DNA of 64,000 nucleotides from Natrialba magadii ATCC 43099. GTDB lineage: Archaea; Halobacteriota; Halobacteria; Halobacteriales; Natrialbaceae. Below, piece by piece: positions 24,490 through 32,685 of the stretch (position 1 is its first letter; each line of letters begins with the position of its first letter). The notes below the pieces were generated by a model. The model was given only the letters and a program-made list of their open reading frames with translations, did no database searches and had not been told where the DNA came from. The stretch spans positions 992,001-1,056,000 of the forward strand of contig NC_013922.1 in NCBI RefSeq assembly GCF_000025625.1, given 5' to 3'. The translations under genes and the position numbers were made by a program.

Positions 24490-24987
24490 ATGGGTGTCGA
24501 CTCCGATCCGGCAGCGATTCGCTCGATTGCCGTCTCGCCAGCGGATGTCGTCGACGCCTACGCCTACACGCAGGAGAACCCCGGCGAGGCCGTCCTTCGG
24601 ATCACACCGCCGTTCCACGGCCGAATGCGGGCCCGTATCCACGTCTACCGACACGACGATGCCGAACTGACCGGTGCCGTTCACGTTCGCCCGGCGGACG
24701 TACTCGAGTCCGACGTGATCGAGGCCTACCCGGCGTTCGACGAGGTGGCGACCGGTGGGAGATCGGCCGATGGAGAGGGAAGCGTAGACGGTTCGGATGA
24801 TGCGGATGGGGCGGCGAATGAGAGTGATTCTACTACTGCTACTGATGCTGTCTCCGACGACCGCCGCAAACATCACGCCGAGGCTGTCGAGCGGTGGCAG
24901 GAACGTGCGCGTGAGGCACTTCTCGATGAGGTGCAGATCGATACCGAAAGCGGCCAGCGACCGGTCGACGTCAAGTCACTCGGCTGA
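24490..24987 (+). CDS. Unknown protein at the end of the cobamide operon
   Basis: This 165-residue protein has a conserved-looking N-terminal half (SPADVVDAYAYTQENPGEAV, RITPPFHGRMRARIHVY, VHVRPADVLESDVIEAYP). It also has an acidic low-complexity linker (about 105-130) and a short C-terminal helix, HAEAVERWQERAREALLDEV. I recognise no family. The gene lies 26 bp after cbiZ on the same strand and is probably the last gene of the operon, but whether it works in corrinoid metabolism is unknown. Confidence 0.65.
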   Translation: MGVDSDPAAIRSIAVSPADVVDAYAYTQENPGEAVLRITPPFHGRMRARIHVYRHDDAELTGAVHVRPADVLESDVIEAYPAFDEVATGGRSADGEGSVDGSDDADGAANESDSTTATDAVSDDRRKHHAEAVERWQERAREALLDEVQIDTESGQRPVDVKSLG

Positions 24988-25122
24988 TCGGACAGCGTTG
25001 CCGACCAGTATAGCGTACCGACAGTGAATTTCCCCGGGGGAATTCGAGCGAGAGAGGTTCGGAACCGACTACTTTCACTTTCACCACGGACGGGTCGGAT
25101 TGACATACTGTCAGTCCAAGTG

Positions 25123-25347
25123 ATGAGTATGACACTGATCGTCGACCGAAGTGATGACCGCTCCCGTAGCGACCTCACCGAGGACGAAGCCAGCCATAGC
25201 GAAGCCACGCAGCGCGAACGAATCGAAGTCACCGAACTGCACGCGGCCGGCGTCGAGGAGTTCATCCACGACCAGACTGACGTCGACACCGATCAGGTCT
25301 CACTCGAGCACCGAGGTGCGCGTACGTACCTCGTCCTCGAGGAGTAA
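25123..25347 (+). CDS. Small acidic haloarchaeal protein
   Basis: This is a protein of 74 residues (73 if the second ATG at 25129 is used), beginning MSMTLIVDRSDDRS. It is very acidic, with no cysteine motif or membrane helix. The C-terminal half (EFIHDQTDVDTDQVSLEHRGARTYLVLEE-like residues) has regular strand-turn-strand character. The function is unknown. A 10-bp repeat array starts 13 bp after its stop. Confidence 0.55.
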   Translation: MSMTLIVDRSDDRSRSDLTEDEASHSEATQRERIEVTELHAAGVEEFIHDQTDVDTDQVSLEHRGARTYLVLEE

Positions 25348-25360
25348 GTCGGCTGTCGGC

Positions 25361-25478
25361 GGGCAGTCGCGGGCAGTCGCGGGCAGTCGCGGGCAGTCGC
25401 GGGCAGTCGCGGGCAGTCGCGGGCAGTCGCGGGCAGTCGCGGGCAGTCGCGGGCAGTCGCGGGCAGTCGCGGGCAGTC
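25361..25478 (+). repeat. Perfect 10-bp tandem repeat GGGCAGTCGC, about 11.8 copies
   Basis: Eleven full identical copies and one partial copy lie in non-coding DNA between two genes. No spacer sequences occur, so it is not a CRISPR. A second short repeat (CCCCACCAAACACACCAA type, about 25543-25576) follows. The perfect identity implies recent expansion. Confidence 0.95.
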
Positions 25479-25580
25479 AGCCAGCAAAGACGGTTCTGAC
25501 GGAGCCACACGCAGTCACGTCACACGATTGCTCCACCCACACTAACCCCACCAAACACACCAACCCCACCAAACACACTC

Positions 25581-26471
25581 TCACCCCGACTCGCCGCGCT
25601 CAATCGGCGCGCGGACGAGATTCCCCCACTCCGTCCAGGAGCCGTCGTAGTTGTGCACGTCGTCGTACTCGAGTAACTCGTGGAGCGCGAACCACGCGAT
25701 CGCAGAGCGCTCGCCGACGCGACAGTAGGTGACGACGGATTCGTCGCCGTCAATGCCTTCGTCTGCGTACAGCTCCTCGAGTTCGTCCGGCTCTTTGAAC
25801 CGGCCGTCGTCGCGCAGGTTAGTCTTCACCGGGACGTTCGACGCGCCGGGGATGTGCCCGCCCCGCTGGGCGGTCTCCTGGAGCCCCTCGGGCGCGATAA
25901 TCTCGCCGGAGAACTCCGCGGGTGAGCGAACGTCGACCATCGGGATGCCGGCCTCGCGGGCCTTGTCCACGTCGTCCTTGTAGGCGCGAATACTCTCGAA
26001 TGGTCCTTTCGCGGTGTACTCGACGGCGTCGAAGTTGGGTTCGTCCTCAGTTAGTGGATACTCCTCGTTCACCCAGTAGTCCTTGCCGCCGTCGAGGACG
26101 CGTGCGTCGTCGTGGCCGTAGTATTTGAATTCCCAGTAGGCGAAGAGGGCGAACCAGTTCGGGATCCAGCCGTTGCCGTAGAAGACGACCGTGGAGTCCT
26201 CGCTGATACCGTGTTCGCCGACTGTCGCCTCGAAATCGTCTTTCTTCAGGATGTCTCGCTGGTCCTGATCGGAGAGGTCTTCGTCCCACTGCATCCTGAC
26301 TGCGCCGGGGATGTGGCCTTCATCGTACCGCGAGGGAAAGTCGCCTTTGTCGGGGGATTCAGGGCTGTTGACCTCCACGAGCCGGTACTCCGATTCGGCT
26401 GCCTGAAACTCGTTCAGGTGGTCTTCGACCCAGTCCGCCGAAACCAGTACGTCGGTGTCGTAGTCGGACAT
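25581..26471 (-). CDS. Thiosulfate sulfurtransferase (two-domain rhodanese)
   Basis: This 296-residue enzyme has two rhodanese domains. The N-terminal domain (about 1-135) lacks the cysteine and has VVFYGNGWIP at that position. The C-terminal domain carries the active-site cysteine in VTYCRVGERSAIAWFAL. PAEFSGE and HIPGASNVP motifs are typical. It transfers sulfane sulfur, for example from thiosulfate to cyanide or another acceptor. The start at 26471 (MSDYDTDVLVSADWVEDHL) matches the family; the open frame upstream to 26645 overlaps the divergent promoter region. Confidence 0.9.
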   Translation of the reverse strand: MSDYDTDVLVSADWVEDHLNEFQAAESEYRLVEVNSPESPDKGDFPSRYDEGHIPGAVRMQWDEDLSDQDQRDILKKDDFEATVGEHGISEDSTVVFYGNGWIPNWFALFAYWEFKYYGHDDARVLDGGKDYWVNEEYPLTEDEPNFDAVEYTAKGPFESIRAYKDDVDKAREAGIPMVDVRSPAEFSGEIIAPEGLQETAQRGGHIPGASNVPVKTNLRDDGRFKEPDELEELYADEGIDGDESVVTYCRVGERSAIAWFALHELLEYDDVHNYDGSWTEWGNLVRAPIERGESG

Positions 26472-26576
26472 GCGGCGACTACTCCGACGAGCACCGTCAA
26501 AAGCGTAACACGCGGTTGTCGGACACGTCCGAAACCGAACCGGTAGGCCTACTTCGATCGGTTCACGACCCCCTGT

Positions 26577-27335
26577 ATGCGACTCGCACGGATCGAGACC
26601 GAGAGCGGACCTGTAGTTGGACGATATGAGGACGGCGTCGTTCACCCGATAGACGGGAGCGGCGATACCGACGACACCGACGACAGCACGTACGAGGTCG
26701 GCGTCGACGGCGACCTGCTCCCACCCTGCGAGCCGACGGCGCTCTACTGCGTCGGTCGAAACTATGCCGAGACGCTCGAGCAGATGGAGTACGAACGTCC
26801 CGAGGAGCCGGACTTTTTCATCAAACCACCGGCATCGCTACTGGCCCACGAGGAACCGATTCCGTACCCTGACTTTACCGACGAACTCACGTACGCCGGC
26901 GAACTTGCGGCCGTCATCGACGAGGAGTGTCACGATGTGGCCGAGGACGAAGTCTCCGAGGTCGTCCGCGGCTACACGATCATGAACGACGTGGACGCGC
27001 TCGACCAGCAGGGCCGCACCGCGCGGAAGGCATTCGATGGCTCCGGCCCGCTCGGTCCGTGGATCGAAACCGAACTCGACGCGACGGAGACGGAACTCGA
27101 GATGCACACCGACGTGGCGGGCGAACGCCGCCAGGAAGCGACGACGAATCTGATGTTGTTCGGTGTTGCCGAGGTCGTTTCCTATCTTTCGAAGCGATTT
27201 ACGTTCCAGCCGGGCGATGTCGTCGCCTTCGGCAGCCCCGCAAACCCTGGCCTCGTCGAACCGGGTGATACGATCGAAATTACGTACGAAGGTGTCGGTA
27301 CATTGCGGAACACGGTTGCCGAGACGACCGACTAG
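26577..27335 (+). CDS. Fumarylacetoacetate hydrolase family protein
   Basis: This 252-residue enzyme of the FAH superfamily includes acylpyruvases, 2-hydroxyhepta-diene-dioate isomerases and oxaloacetate decarboxylases. Family features are YCVGRNYAETLEQM, PDFFIKPPASLLAHEEPI, LTYAGELAAVID (metal-binding E) and GYTIMNDVDALDQQ. C-terminally comes VVAFGSPANPGLVEPGDTIEI. A short acidic insert (DTDDTDDST) sits near residue 30. It is divergent from the rhodanese. The precise substrate is not determinable. Confidence 0.85.
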   Translation: MRLARIETESGPVVGRYEDGVVHPIDGSGDTDDTDDSTYEVGVDGDLLPPCEPTALYCVGRNYAETLEQMEYERPEEPDFFIKPPASLLAHEEPIPYPDFTDELTYAGELAAVIDEECHDVAEDEVSEVVRGYTIMNDVDALDQQGRTARKAFDGSGPLGPWIETELDATETELEMHTDVAGERRQEATTNLMLFGVAEVVSYLSKRFTFQPGDVVAFGSPANPGLVEPGDTIEITYEGVGTLRNTVAETTD

Positions 27336-27341
27336 CTGTCC

Positions 27342-27602
27342 TCATCTGGAGGTACTCGACCGTCGGCCGCTCCCACTATCAAGGCGTTCGCCGCCCGTTG
27401 CGCCGAGACCGAATCCGATCAGGAACAAGACGCCCAGAAGGATGTGCACCGGGCTGTCGAACGGTCCCGTGGTCACCTCGAGGTAGCCCCACCAGGCGAG
27501 GTAGACGAAGAATCCACCGACAAGGAGAGAATCGGTGCGCACCCCGGTGAACCGCGAGAACAGTGCGCCGGAGACAGCGCAGATGAGTACCAGTGAGAGC
27601 AT
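27342..27602 (-). CDS. Small membrane protein, unknown
   Basis: This 86-residue protein has three hydrophobic segments (about 1-15, 25-43 and 50-70) and a charged C-terminal tail. It begins three bases after the stop of the upstream small gene (27606-27758), so the two form an operon. No family is recognised. It converges with the FAH-family gene. Confidence 0.6.
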   Translation of the reverse strand: MLSLVLICAVSGALFSRFTGVRTDSLLVGGFFVYLAWWGYLEVTTGPFDSPVHILLGVLFLIGFGLGATGGERLDSGSGRRSSTSR

Positions 27603-27605
27603 CAG

Positions 27606-27758
27606 TCACAGTTCGCCGATCCAGGCTTCGACCGTCGACCAGGTGACACGCGCTAGCACCGTGAGAACGTACGAGACGAGGAAGACGAAGCCAGCCCCGC
27701 CGAGAATTTCGGTGAATCGGTCGGATATTTCTTGCTCGTTATGCGGTTGGTCGGGCAT
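27606..27758 (-). CDS. Small single-helix membrane protein, unknown
   Basis: This 50-residue protein starts MPDQPHNEQEISDRF. It has one membrane helix (about 18-38) and ends in AWIGEL. The start at 27758 is preferred over a long basic extension to 27902. It is the first gene of a two-gene operon with the downstream small membrane protein. Confidence 0.5.
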   Translation of the reverse strand: MPDQPHNEQEISDRFTEILGGAGFVFLVSYVLTVLARVTWSTVEAWIGEL

Positions 27759-27888
27759 CTGTTGCTTGGTATGCAGTTTTCTGTCGACGACTATACGTTT
27801 TCGTCTCGAACAGTTGTCCGCAGACGACTCCGGTTCGCACCCGGTACCGGTAGAAAGGCACTTCAGCGCGAACCGTCTCCACGAACAC

Positions 27889-28401
27889 GTGAGCGCTGAC
27901 ACGACACGACGTGTCGAAGTCTACCCCGACCGCGAGGCCGTCGTCGAGTTCGATCCCAATCTCACTTTCGAGTGTGTCGACGACTGCACCTGGTGCTGTC
28001 ACCACGGCGTCCTCCTCTACGATCGGGACCTTCTCGAACTCGCCCAGCGGGCGAACCTCGCCGAGACGACGACCGACTTCCGCGGCGAGAAGTTCGTCAC
28101 GCGCGAGGCAAAAGACCGAGAGGAACACGTCGCAGACGACGGCTCCGCCTGCGCGTTTCTCCGTGAGGACGGCCTCTGCTCGTTGCATCTGGAGGAGGAC
28201 TGGAAGCCGGCGCGGTGTTCTGTCTTCCCGCTCGGCGTCTGGCTCGAGGACGGCGACCTCCACGTTGACATCCGCGAATCTGCCCACGACCACTGTGACG
28301 GCCTGAACGTCAGCGAGCGCCGCGTCATCGACAATCTCGAGGCCTTCCTGCCGGAACTGTTGTGGGAACTCCAGAACCCTGATTCAGAGCGCGAGCTCTA
28401 A
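27889..28401 (+). CDS. YkgJ-family cysteine cluster protein
   Basis: This 170-residue protein has the cysteine pattern CVDDCTWCCHHG, then SACAFLREDGLCSLH and ARCSVFP. This is the Fe-S or zinc-binding signature of the YkgJ (CxxxCxxCC) family. A GTG at 27889 (VSADTTRRVEVYPDREA) is the likely start; a much longer frame to 27535 would cross the divergent gene. The function of the family is unsettled. Confidence 0.75.
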   Translation: MSADTTRRVEVYPDREAVVEFDPNLTFECVDDCTWCCHHGVLLYDRDLLELAQRANLAETTTDFRGEKFVTREAKDREEHVADDGSACAFLREDGLCSLHLEEDWKPARCSVFPLGVWLEDGDLHVDIRESAHDHCDGLNVSERRVIDNLEAFLPELLWELQNPDSEREL

Positions 28402-28480
28402 TACACTTGATACAAATACGCTGAAACGACCGATTTCCCCACACCAGGGCCGTGGTGCGTGGTACCACGACTTTCCGATG

Positions 28481-28488
28481 ATTTAAAC
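28481..28488 (+). promoter_or_regulatory. TATA box of the aIF1A gene
   Basis: ATTTAAAC is centred 27 bp before the GTG at 28511. It confirms a leaderless GTG start. Confidence 0.65.
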
Positions 28489-28510
28489 GTCTGCCGAACG
28501 TAGGTCAGGT

Positions 28511-28795
28511 GTGACAGAAGAATCCGGGCGACGGAATCTCCGTATGCCCAACAGCGATGAAGTATTCGCCGTCGTAACCGAACACCTCGGTGGCAACCAT
28601 GTGCAACTGCGGTGTGAGGACGGCGAGGAACGTCTCGGCCGTATTCCAGGCCGAATGAAATACCGAACCTGGATCGAGCAAGACGACATCGTCGTCGCCG
28701 AGCCCTGGGACTGGCAGGACGAGAAGGCCACGATCGAGTGGCGCTACACCAGCCAGGACGCCGACCAGCTCCGCCGCGAAGGCCACATCGACTGA
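28511..28795 (+). CDS. eif1A: Translation initiation factor aIF1A
   Basis: This 94-residue protein has the OB-fold of aIF1A, which binds the ribosomal A site during initiation. Features are [50 protein letters not shown] and a C-terminal [18 protein letters not shown]. The start is a GTG supported by the TATA box. The length is normal for the family. Confidence 0.93.
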   Translation: MTEESGRRNLRMPNSDEVFAVVTEHLGGNHVQLRCEDGEERLGRIPGRMKYRTWIEQDDIVVAEPWDWQDEKATIEWRYTSQDADQLRREGHID

Positions 28796-29084
28796 TTTTA
28801 CTTCGGTGGCAGTAGCGCTGCGCTGACCCCTATACCTATATCCACGTTAGGCCCATAGCTCCTGCCACGTTCACATCCGTCCTTTAACCCACAGAGCCGC
28901 CGGTCACGCACTTGTAACGCCGATCACGCACTCGCAAACGTGTCTTATAGGAAGGGTGATGACATCACACCGTGGTCGTGGTTCGTTTTCATCGCTCGAC
29001 TCCCCATCGGACCGGCCACAGCAGCAGCTATTCTCCCAGCAGGCGTCCCGCTATTTCCTTGCGCCCCACACTGTCAGGACCTAG
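28796..29084. other. Non-coding stretch between eif1A and crtD
   Basis: No gene is seen. Two imperfect direct copies of GATCACGCACTYGYAA (around 28906-28936) and a TGTCTTATAGG element near 28941 stand out. A reading frame joins in from 28940 to crtD, but the crtD promoter box at 29085-29091 makes the later start more likely. Confidence 0.45.
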
Positions 29085-29091
29085 GTTTTTC
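29085..29091 (+). promoter_or_regulatory. TATA box of crtD
   Basis: GTTTTTC is centred about 28 bp before the ATG at 29117. Confidence 0.55.
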
Positions 29092-29116
29092 ACTACACCA
29101 AGAGTCAGTGTCGACT

Positions 29117-30700
29117 ATGCAACCACTATCCGGGAACTCCGTCGTCATCGTCGGGGGCGGTGTCGGCGGCCTCTCGACCGCCTGTTATCTCGCCGACGCC
29201 GGCGCTGACGTCCGCGTCGTCGAGCAAAACGACCAACTCGGCGGCCGCGCGAGCCGTCTCGAACGCGACGGGTTCCGGTTCGACATGGGACCATCCTGGT
29301 ATCTGATGCCCGATGTCTTCGAGCGGTTTTTCGCTAACTTCGACCGAACGCCAACGGACTACTACGACCTGACACACCTCGACCCCCACTACCGAATTTT
29401 CTTCAAAGACAGCACGAACCCAGATCTCGAATCAGCAGGGACTCGAGTACGCACGGATGGCGACACCCCAGCGACAACCACGATGACGGCCTCGTCTCAG
29501 ATACCGGGCGACCGGATCGACATCACACCGGATCTGGAGCGAACGAAGGAACTGTTCGAGATGTACGAGGAGGGCGCTGGTGAGGCACTCGAGCGCTATC
29601 TCGAAAAATCTCGGGAGAACTACGAGGTCGGCATGGAGCACTTCGTCTACAAGGATCGGCCACGGCTGCGAGATTACATCGACCCGGCCGTTGCGCGACA
29701 GGCGCGCGGGCTCTCGTTGCTCGGATCGATGCAGGGCCACGTCGAGAACTACTTCGACCATCCGCAGTTGCAACAGATCATGCAGTACACGCTGGTCTTT
29801 TTGGGCGGGTCGCCGTCGAACACGCCGGCGCTGTACAACCTGATGAGCCACGTCGATTTCAACCTCGGCGTCTGGTATCCCGACGGCGGTATCGGGGCCG
29901 TTATCGACGCCTTCGTCGACCTCGGACGAGAACTCGGCGTCGAATACGACACCGGGCGACCGGTGACGAAAATCAAGGGCCGGACGGGCGCGTTCCTCGT
30001 CGAAACGACCGACGGTGCGCTCCGACCGGATCTGGTGGTGAGCAACACTGATTACGCACACGCCGAACAGGACCTGCTCGCGCCCGAACGACGCGGCTAC
30101 GACGCCGACTACTGGGAGTCCCGAACCTACGCCCCCTCTGCGTTCTTGCTCTATCTCGGCGTCGAGGGCGACGTCGACGACCTCGCCCACCACACGCTCG
30201 TTCTCCCGACCGACTGGGAGGAGCACTTCGATCAGATCTTCGAGGATCCGCAGTGGCCCGAGGACCCGGCGTACTACCTCTGTGTGCCCTCCGAAACCGA
30301 TGATACTGTCGCACCCGACGGCCACAGCGCGCTGTTCGTCCTCGTTCCGATCGCACCGGGACTCGAGGACACCCCCGAAATGCGCGACCAGTACCGAGAA
30401 CTCATCCTCGACGATATCGAGACGTATACGGGAACCAGCCTCCGGGATCGGATCGTCTTCGAGGAGGACTTCTGTGTCTCCGACTTCGCCAGTCGGTACA
30501 ACAGCTACGACGGGACCGCACTCGGGCTCGCCCACACGCTCAGACAGACGGCCCTGTTCCGGCCACCACACCGCTCGAAGCAGGTTGACGGACTCTATTT
30601 CACCGGGGCCGACACGACGCCGGGGATCGGCGTCCCGATGTGTCTGATCAGCGGCGAGCTGACGGCTGAGGCCGTGCTGGGGGACCATGGCGGTGCCTGA
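29117..30700 (+). CDS. crtD: Carotenoid 3,4-desaturase CrtD (CrtI-type)
   Basis: This 527-residue FAD-dependent desaturase is of the phytoene desaturase superfamily. The N-terminal dinucleotide motif is VVIVGGGVGGLSTACYLADA, followed by VVEQNDQLGGRASRL and FDMGPSWYLMPDVFE. The C-terminal FAD motif is LYFTGADTTPGIGVPMCLI. A polar insert (about 115-140) is unusual. Linked to lyeJ and cruF, it most likely performs the 3,4-desaturation of C50 carotenoid (bacterioruberin) synthesis rather than phytoene desaturation. The motifs alone cannot separate the two, and the assignment rests on the cluster. Confidence 0.85.
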   Translation: MQPLSGNSVVIVGGGVGGLSTACYLADAGADVRVVEQNDQLGGRASRLERDGFRFDMGPSWYLMPDVFERFFANFDRTPTDYYDLTHLDPHYRIFFKDSTNPDLESAGTRVRTDGDTPATTTMTASSQIPGDRIDITPDLERTKELFEMYEEGAGEALERYLEKSRENYEVGMEHFVYKDRPRLRDYIDPAVARQARGLSLLGSMQGHVENYFDHPQLQQIMQYTLVFLGGSPSNTPALYNLMSHVDFNLGVWYPDGGIGAVIDAFVDLGRELGVEYDTGRPVTKIKGRTGAFLVETTDGALRPDLVVSNTDYAHAEQDLLAPERRGYDADYWESRTYAPSAFLLYLGVEGDVDDLAHHTLVLPTDWEEHFDQIFEDPQWPEDPAYYLCVPSETDDTVAPDGHSALFVLVPIAPGLEDTPEMRDQYRELILDDIETYTGTSLRDRIVFEEDFCVSDFASRYNSYDGTALGLAHTLRQTALFRPPHRSKQVDGLYFTGADTTPGIGVPMCLISGELTAEAVLGDHGGA

Positions 30701-31709
30701 GAGCGTACTCGGACTCGTGAGGTCGGGGTTGCGTTTGGTGGGGGACTCGAGTACCGCGCTGTCTTCTCCACCCTCTCACGCCGACGGCGTCTCGGACGAT
30801 AGTGCCCCTGCAGCCAGTGCTGACAGCGGTGAAACCAGCGGAGCCAGCGAGACCGCTGGCCGAGGCGGCTTCGAGTCGCTCTCGTACCTGTTCACCCTCT
30901 CGCGTCCGCGATTCTGGTTCTACCTCGCCGGTCCGGTGCTAGTGGGCATCGCCTACGCGGCCGAGAGCACCGGTGACCTGATCACGCTCGCGACGGTCGC
31001 ACTGTTCGCGTACTTCCTCGTGCCGGCGAACGTGTTCCTCTACGGGATTAACGACATCTACGACCGCGAGATAGATGCGAAGAACCCGAAGAAAGCGGCC
31101 GACGAACGGGAAGCGCGTTACCGCGGTCAGGGGTACGTACCAGTCGCGGTTGCGCTCTGTGCGTCGCTGGCAGTGGTACTCGTTCCGCTCGTGCCGAGCG
31201 CGGCGTGGCCCTGGATCGCCGTCTTCCTCGTTCTCGGCGCAGCCTACAGCGCGCCGCCGGTCCGATTCAAGACGACGCCGTTCCTCGACTCGGTCTCGAA
31301 CGGCCTCTACATCGCGCCGGGTGCGGCGGCCTATGCCGCGGTTGCCGGCACGCAGCCCCCTGTACTCGCCGTCGTGGGTGCCTGGCTCTGGGCGATGGGG
31401 ATGCACACGTTCTCCGCGATTCCCGATATCGTACCCGACCGGGAGACTGGAATCCGTACGACTGCAACCGTTCTCGGTGAGACGCGGACGTACGGCTACT
31501 GTGCTGCCTGCTGGCTGGGCAGTGCGCTCGCGTTCGCCGCGCTCGATGTCCGACTCGGCGCGCTGTTGTTGGTCTATCCGGCACTCATCGCCACTATTGT
31601 CGCGACGCGAATCGACGTCGACCGCGCCTACTGGTGGTTCCCGGCGATCAATACTGTCGTCGGCGCGGCGATGACCATGGGTGGCCTCTGGGTGGTGCTC
31701 TATGGATAG
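30687..31709 (+). CDS. lyeJ: Lycopene elongase/1,2-hydratase LyeJ (UbiA family)
   Basis: This 340-residue membrane prenyltransferase adds C5 units to lycopene on the way to C50 bacterioruberin. The UbiA aspartate motifs are NDIYDREIDAKNPKK and DIVPDRETGIRTTATVLGE. About eight membrane helices are present. The first ~60 residues are a low-complexity Ser/Ala/Asp-rich extension not needed for the fold. The start overlaps the crtD stop, and the end overlaps the cruF start, so the three genes form one operon. Confidence 0.88.
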   Translation: MAVPESVLGLVRSGLRLVGDSSTALSSPPSHADGVSDDSAPAASADSGETSGASETAGRGGFESLSYLFTLSRPRFWFYLAGPVLVGIAYAAESTGDLITLATVALFAYFLVPANVFLYGINDIYDREIDAKNPKKAADEREARYRGQGYVPVAVALCASLAVVLVPLVPSAAWPWIAVFLVLGAAYSAPPVRFKTTPFLDSVSNGLYIAPGAAAYAAVAGTQPPVLAVVGAWLWAMGMHTFSAIPDIVPDRETGIRTTATVLGETRTYGYCAACWLGSALAFAALDVRLGALLLVYPALIATIVATRIDVDRAYWWFPAINTVVGAAMTMGGLWVVLYG

Positions 31710-32637
31710 TCCGGACTCGGGCTCCGAAGCGGACTCGTCACCAGAATCCGCTTCTGGCTCTGGTTCCGCCTCTGCCTCGACTTCGACTACCCCAACTCGA
31801 ACCAGCGAGGGGTCACGCGCTGTGCTCCAGCACCGACTCGAGTCCATCATCCGTGAGAACCGGTTCACCATCGCGGTGGTGTTCCCGGTCATCGGTGCGG
31901 TGACGCTCGTGGCGAGTGATCTCGGGCTGTTGCCGGAACCCCTCGCGTACAACCCGCTGTTGTTGCTGTTCGGGACCGCCGTGATGCGTTCGCCGCTGCT
32001 CGTCGGCCTCTTGCCCCGAATCGGCTGGTGGGCGCTCGGCTGTCTCGGCGTGTTGACTGCGTACACATATGCAATCGAAATCGTCGGCGTACGGACCGAC
32101 TGGCCCTACGGCGCGTTCGAGTATACGATCCAGCTCGGGCCGATGCTCCTCGGCGAGGTGCCACTGGCGCTGCCGCTGTTTTTCATCCCGCTGGTGCTCA
32201 ACGCTTATCTGTTGACGCTGCTGGTGCTCGGCGAGCGCCACCGGAATCCCGTCCTCAGGCTGGCTGGTGCCGTCACGGCGGTGATCGCCGTCGACCTCGT
32301 TCTCGATCCAGCGGCCGTCGCAATCGGCTTTTGGGAGTTCACGCCTGCGGGTGTCTACTACGGGGTTCCGGTGTCGAACTACCTCGGCTGGCTGCTCTCG
32401 GGGACCATCGCAGTCGTGCTCGTCGACCTGGCGTTCGACCGCGAGGCGCTGCTCGAGCGCGTCCGCTCCTGTGAGTTCATCCTCGACGATCTGGTGAGCT
32501 TCGTCCTGCTGTGGGGGTCGATCAACCTGCTCTACGGCAACTGGATCCCCGCTGCCATCGCCGGCCTGTTCTGTCTCGGCCTGTTCAGCACGGGCCGGTA
32601 CGATCGTGATCTGCTTCGAACGGCCGTTCCGGCGTGA
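31702..32637 (+). CDS. cruF: Bisanhydrobacterioruberin hydratase CruF
   Basis: This 311-residue membrane protein of the CruF carotenoid hydratase family hydrates the C50 intermediate to bacterioruberin. It has about seven hydrophobic helices. Signature segments are TAYTYAIEIVGVRTDWPYG, AFEYTIQLGPMLLGEVPLAL and DLVLDPAAVAIGFWEF. The N-terminal ~30 residues are a Ser/Ala/Asp repeat (SASGSGSASASTS). The ATG at 31702 overlaps the lyeJ stop; a GTG at 31681 is also open. It converges on crtB. Confidence 0.88.
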   Translation: MDSPDSGSEADSSPESASGSGSASASTSTTPTRTSEGSRAVLQHRLESIIRENRFTIAVVFPVIGAVTLVASDLGLLPEPLAYNPLLLLFGTAVMRSPLLVGLLPRIGWWALGCLGVLTAYTYAIEIVGVRTDWPYGAFEYTIQLGPMLLGEVPLALPLFFIPLVLNAYLLTLLVLGERHRNPVLRLAGAVTAVIAVDLVLDPAAVAIGFWEFTPAGVYYGVPVSNYLGWLLSGTIAVVLVDLAFDREALLERVRSCEFILDDLVSFVLLWGSINLLYGNWIPAAIAGLFCLGLFSTGRYDRDLLRTAVPA

Positions 32638-32685
32638 ACCGGAATTGCCGTCTCGACGGTCAGTGAACCGGCACTCACTTACCAG

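Noticed and set aside
25361-25478. Possible CRISPR array
   Set aside because: The unit is 10 bp, directly tandem and without spacers, and no cas gene is nearby.
28940-29116. Upstream extension of crtD
   Set aside because: The GTTTTTC box lies within it at the leaderless distance from 29117, where the FAD-binding motif of the family begins.
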